NCBI GenBank assembly: GCA_905233865.1
Contig: CAJOGH010000019.1
Span: 5,747-23,350 of the forward strand
DNA length: 17,604 nt
Source: an uncultured Atopobiaceae bacterium
GTDB lineage: Bacteria > Actinomycetota > Coriobacteriia > Coriobacteriales > Atopobiaceae
Reading direction: 5' to 3'
The translations under genes and the position numbers were made by a program. Below, one piece after another: positions 15,324-17,604 of this stretch; the stretch's first letter is position 1, and the number at the start of each line of letters is the position of its first letter. A model generated the notes under the pieces. The model saw only the letters and a program-made list of their open reading frames with translations, was not told the DNA's origin and ran no database searches.

Positions 15324-15614
15324 TTAGGCCTCGATGACGGCGTAGATGTCGTCGGCGCGGAGCAGCAGGTAGTCCTCGCCGTCGACCTTGACCTCGTTGC
15401 CGCCGAACTTGCCGTAGAAGACCTCGTCGCCAACCTTGACATCCATGGGCAGGCGCTCGCCGTTGTCACCGAGCTTGCCGGCACCCACGGCGATGACCTC
15501 GCCGCGCTGGGGCTTCTCCTGCGCACCGCTGGAGATGTACAGGCCGCTGGCGGTCTTCTCCTCCTTGGGGGCGGGCTTGACGAGAACGCGGTCTCCCAGG
15601 GGCTTGAGATTCAT
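15324..15614 (-). CDS. groES: Co-chaperonin GroES (Hsp10)
   Basis: This 96-residue protein forms the heptameric lid of the GroEL chamber. ATG 15614 is chosen over an in-frame ATG at 15647 because it has an AAGGAGG site 9-10 nt upstream and yields the standard N-terminus MNLKPLGDRVLVKP. The mobile loop (about 17-35) carries SGLYIS, the hydrophobic tripeptide that docks on GroEL. The C-terminal part GDEVFYGKFGGNEV...DYLLLRADDIYAVIE is typical. First gene of the groES-groEL operon. Confidence 0.98.
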   Translation of the reverse strand: MNLKPLGDRVLVKPAPKEEKTASGLYISSGAQEKPQRGEVIAVGAGKLGDNGERLPMDVKVGDEVFYGKFGGNEVKVDGEDYLLLRADDIYAVIEA

Positions 15615-15632
15615 GGTACGAATACCTCCTTC

Positions 15633-15647
15633 TTGGCGCTGTGCCAA
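15633..15647 (-). promoter_or_regulatory. Small dyad just upstream of the groES Shine-Dalgarno site
   Basis: TTGGC-N5-GCCAA lies 2 nt before the AAGGAGG of groES. It does not match CIRCE (TTAGCACTC-N9-GAGTGCTAA) or the HspR HAIR element. As RNA it would be a small stem beside the ribosome-binding site. Confidence 0.4.
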
Positions 15648-15651
15648 ACGC

Positions 15652-15667
15652 GCGGCCGGATGGCCGC
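15652..15667 (-). promoter_or_regulatory. Stem-loop in the groES leader
   Basis: GCGGCC and GGCCGC form a perfect 6-bp GC stem with a 4-nt loop, in the presumed 5' untranslated region of groES. Role unknown; structural or mRNA-stabilising roles are possible. Confidence 0.45.
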
Positions 15668-15681
15668 ATATCTACAACCGA

Positions 15682-15696
15682 TGGGTATAGTACCCA
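15682..15696 (-). promoter_or_regulatory. Operator-like dyad overlapping a candidate -10 of groES
   Basis: TGGGTA-N3-TACCCA is a perfect 6+6 dyad. On the minus strand it contains TACTAT (15687-15692), a possible -10 about 73 nt before groES. No convincing -35 was found. A repressor binding here would block groESL, but the protein is unknown. Confidence 0.4.
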
Positions 15697-15814
15697 CCCG
15701 ACGGAGATATAACACCTCGGATGCAAAAAATCTCACTTTTTCACGCTTAGATTTTCTAATGCGACGGAAAGACGGTGGTCTGGCTGCCTCTTGGCTCTTA
15801 TCGGCCGTTTGATG

Positions 15815-15893
15815 CTGAACGATGTGTGAAACCTACGGGGGAATACACGCGTAATCCTGAACGATGTGTGAAACCTACGGGGGAATGCACGCG
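15815..15893. repeat. Two-copy tandem repeat upstream of nadE (15815-15851 and 15857-15893)
   Basis: Each unit is 37 bp, beginning CTGAACGATGTGTGAAACCT and ending CACGCG; the copies differ at one base (A/G) and have a 42-bp period, with a 5-bp gap. They occupy the groES-nadE intergenic region, ending 55 bp before the nadE ATG. The rest of that 334-bp region holds the groES leader dyads (15633-15696), an AT-rich block (15721-15765), and about 50 bp (15766-15814) where nothing was recognised. Confidence 0.9.
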
Positions 15894-15915
15894 GGCGAGG
15901 GGACGACGCGGGCGT

Positions 15916-15921
15916 TAGAAT
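15916..15921 (+). promoter_or_regulatory. Candidate -10 element of nadE
   Basis: TAGAAT lies 27 nt before ATG 15949 and 22 bp after the tandem repeat. No recognisable -35 lies at the usual distance, which would fall at the end of the tandem repeat. Confidence 0.4.
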
Positions 15922-15948
15922 GGGGACGTCAACGATGAAGGGAGCCTC

Positions 15949-17604
15949 ATGAGGGATGGGTTCGTGCGCGTGGCCGCCGTTACGCCGCGCATTCGTGTTG
16001 CTGACGTGGACCACAACGTCAACTCGTGCCTGCGCAGCATCGAGGCCGCGGTGGACGAGGGCGCGCGCGTGGTCGTGGCGCCCGAGATGTGCATCACCGG
16101 CTACACCTGCGAGGACCTCTTTTGGCAGGACGCCCTGCTGGACGCCGCCGAGCGCGGACTTCTGACCATAGCGGAGTCCTGTGCCAACCTTGACGCCCTC
16201 GTGTTCGTCGGCCTGCCCGTGCGCGCGGGCGCCAAGCTCTACAACTGCGCGGCGGCCCTTGCCCACGGCGAGGTCCTGGGCATCGTTCCCAAGCGCTACA
16301 TCCCCACCTACAACGAGTTCTATGAGGGGCGTCACTTTGTGCCGGGCCCGCTGGAGTGCGTGGAGCTCGACCTGGGCGAGGCTGGCTGCGTACCCTTTGG
16401 CGCCAACCAGGTCTTTGCCTGCTCGACCATGCCCGACCTGGTGGTTGCCGCTGAGCTCTGCGAGGACCTCTGGGTCCCGCGGCCGCCCTCGATCGCGCAT
16501 GCCATGGCCGGCGCAACCCTCATCGTGAACCTTTCGGCCTCCAACGAGGTCGTGGGCAAGGCTGACTACCGTCGCGACCTCGTGGTGGGTCAGAGCGGTC
16601 GTCTGGTCTGCGGCTACGTGTACGCGAGCGCCGGTGCCGGCGAGTCCACGCAGGACGTGGTCTTTGGCGGCCACGACCTGGTGTGCGAGAACGGCCACCT
16701 GTTGAGCGAGTCCGCGCCCTTTGGCGAGGGCATTGCCATGAGCGAGGTGGACGTCGCGTACCTGAGCGCCGAGCGTCGTCGCATGTCCACCTTCCACTGC
16801 GCGCCAGGCGCCGAGGCGGCGGGGTACGTAAGCACGCCCTTTGCCCTGACCGTGAGCGAGTCTCCCCTCTCGCGCGCCGTTGACCCGCGCCCCTTTGTCC
16901 CCTCCGACCCGCTGCGCCGCCAGGAGCGCTGCGAGGACATCTTTGCCATCCAGGCCCACGGCCTGGCCAAGCGCCTGGACCACACGAACTCGAGGTGCGC
17001 AGTCATCGGCATCTCGGGCGGCCTGGACTCAACCCTGGCGCTGCTCGTGACCGCGCGTGCCTTTGACCTGCTTGGCCTTGACCACGCGGGCATCGTTGCC
17101 GTGACCATGCCAGGCTTTGGCACCACGGACCGCACGCATGGCAACGCGCTGGGCATGGCCGAGGCGCTGGGCGTGACGCTGCGCGAGGTCAACATCGCGG
17201 CTGCCGTGCGCCAGCACTTTGCCGACATCGGCCACGACGAGTCCGTCCACGACGTGACCTACGAGAACAGCCAGGCACGCGAGCGCACGCAGATCCTCAT
17301 GGACATAGCCAACGCCGAGCGCGGCCTGGTCATTGGCACGGGCGACCTGTCGGAGCTCGCCTTGGGCTGGGCCACCTACAACGGCGACCACATGAGCATG
17401 TACGGCGTCAACGCCAGCGTGCCCAAGACCCTGGTGCGGTACATCGTCCGCCACGAGGCCATGCACGCCGAGGGCGAGCTGAAGGCCGTGCTGGAGGACA
17501 TTCTCGCCACCCCGGTGTCCCCGGAGCTGCTGCCCGTTGGCAAGGACGGCGAGCTGCTGCAGAAGACCGAGGATCTGGTGGGTCCCTACGAGCTGCACGA
17601 TTTC
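15949..17604 (+). CDS. nadE: Glutamine-dependent NAD+ synthetase (3' end outside window)
   Basis: The frame is open from ATG 15949 to the right edge: 552 codons, C-terminus missing (the family is usually about 640-680 residues). It makes NAD+ from nicotinic acid adenine dinucleotide, ATP and glutamine, the last step of NAD biosynthesis. The N-terminal glutaminase domain (nitrilase fold, about 5-290) has the full triad: Glu46 (APEMCITGY), Lys115 (VPKRYIP) and Cys171 (AELCEDLWVP). The synthetase domain has the pyrophosphatase-type P-loop ISGGLDST (355-362), MPGFGTT (388-393) and GTGDLSELALGWATYNGDHM (463-482). Both activities should therefore be intact in the visible part. GAAGGGAG precedes the ATG. 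It is divergent from groES; the shared region holds a tandem repeat. Confidence 0.97.
   Translation, partial: MRDGFVRVAAVTPRIRVADVDHNVNSCLRSIEAAVDEGARVVVAPEMCITGYTCEDLFWQDALLDAAERGLLTIAESCANLDALVFVGLPVRAGAKLYNCAAALAHGEVLGIVPKRYIPTYNEFYEGRHFVPGPLECVELDLGEAGCVPFGANQVFACSTMPDLVVAAELCEDLWVPRPPSIAHAMAGATLIVNLSASNEVVGKADYRRDLVVGQSGRLVCGYVYASAGAGESTQDVVFGGHDLVCENGHLLSESAPFGEGIAMSEVDVAYLSAERRRMSTFHCAPGAEAAGYVSTPFALTVSESPLSRAVDPRPFVPSDPLRRQERCEDIFAIQAHGLAKRLDHTNSRCAVIGISGGLDSTLALLVTARAFDLLGLDHAGIVAVTMPGFGTTDRTHGNALGMAEALGVTLREVNIAAAVRQHFADIGHDESVHDVTYENSQARERTQILMDIANAERGLVIGTGDLSELALGWATYNGDHMSMYGVNASVPKTLVRYIVRHEAMHAEGELKAVLEDILATPVSPELLPVGKDGELLQKTEDLVGPYELHDF

Noticed and set aside
15615..15760. 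CIRCE (HrcA) operator upstream of groES
   Set aside because: No TTAGCACTC or GAGTGCTAA arm is present; the dyads seen have different sequence and spacing.
13608..15812. 734-codon plus-strand frame opposite groEL and groES
   Set aside because: It is fully antisense to two certain genes, with Leu/Gly/Asp/Val-rich composition typical of the reverse of GC-rich coding DNA and no RBS or domain.
15815..15893. Possible CRISPR array
   Set aside because: Only two repeats with a 5-bp gap, so there is no spacer; no cas genes in the window.
15733..16983. 416-codon minus-strand frame opposite nadE, through the tandem repeat
   Set aside because: Antisense to a well-conserved enzyme with all catalytic residues intact; composition is that of a shadow frame.

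Overview
The window looks like chromosomal DNA from a GC-rich actinobacterium, most likely class Coriobacteriia (an Olsenella/Atopobium-like, host-associated anaerobe). This is an inference from the combination of gene types: a polytopic-membrane LuxR regulator, BspA-type leucine-rich-repeat and DUF5648-repeat surface proteins, an LPxTG-anchored subtilase, an orphan PfoR-like PTS EIIC, and a groES-groEL pair without a CIRCE element. No rRNA, tRNA, transposase, integrase or CRISPR array was seen.

Left part (1-7745, all minus strand). In transcriptional order it holds a lactate/malate dehydrogenase-family gene broken by a frameshift near its N-terminus, a large secreted and sortase-anchored S8 peptidase, a membrane-bound LuxR-type regulator, and a BspA-like surface protein that runs off the left edge. 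A perfect 17-bp direct repeat brackets the peptidase gene. One copy spans the dehydrogenase stop codon and the other lies just past the peptidase stop.

Middle (7846-10214). A compact BrnT/BrnA type II toxin-antitoxin pair (minus strand, 8-nt overlap, candidate leaderless promoter) stands back to back with a two-gene plus-strand operon. That operon encodes an orphan PTS EIIC-like protein and a small GtrA-like membrane protein, and ends in a GC-rich hairpin.

Right-middle (10268-13380). A secreted beta-helix-like protein with three C-terminal DUF5648 repeats (minus) is divergent from a membrane protein with a C-terminal CmpB/'ABC-transporter type IV' domain (plus).

Right part (13381-17604). 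An intergenic region carries two near-identical 39-bp palindromic repeats and a separate 18-bp perfect palindrome. It is followed by the groEL terminator, groEL and groES (minus), a leader with several dyads, a two-copy tandem repeat, and the plus-strand glutamine-dependent NAD+ synthetase, which runs off the right edge.

Three separate exported surface proteins (BspA-like, S8/LPxTG, DUF5648) and a membrane-sensing regulator point to a host-interaction or cell-surface neighbourhood set between housekeeping genes. The strongest items for a second look are the frameshifted dehydrogenase, the 17-bp repeats around the peptidase gene, the paired 39-bp palindromes, and the tandem repeat in front of nadE.
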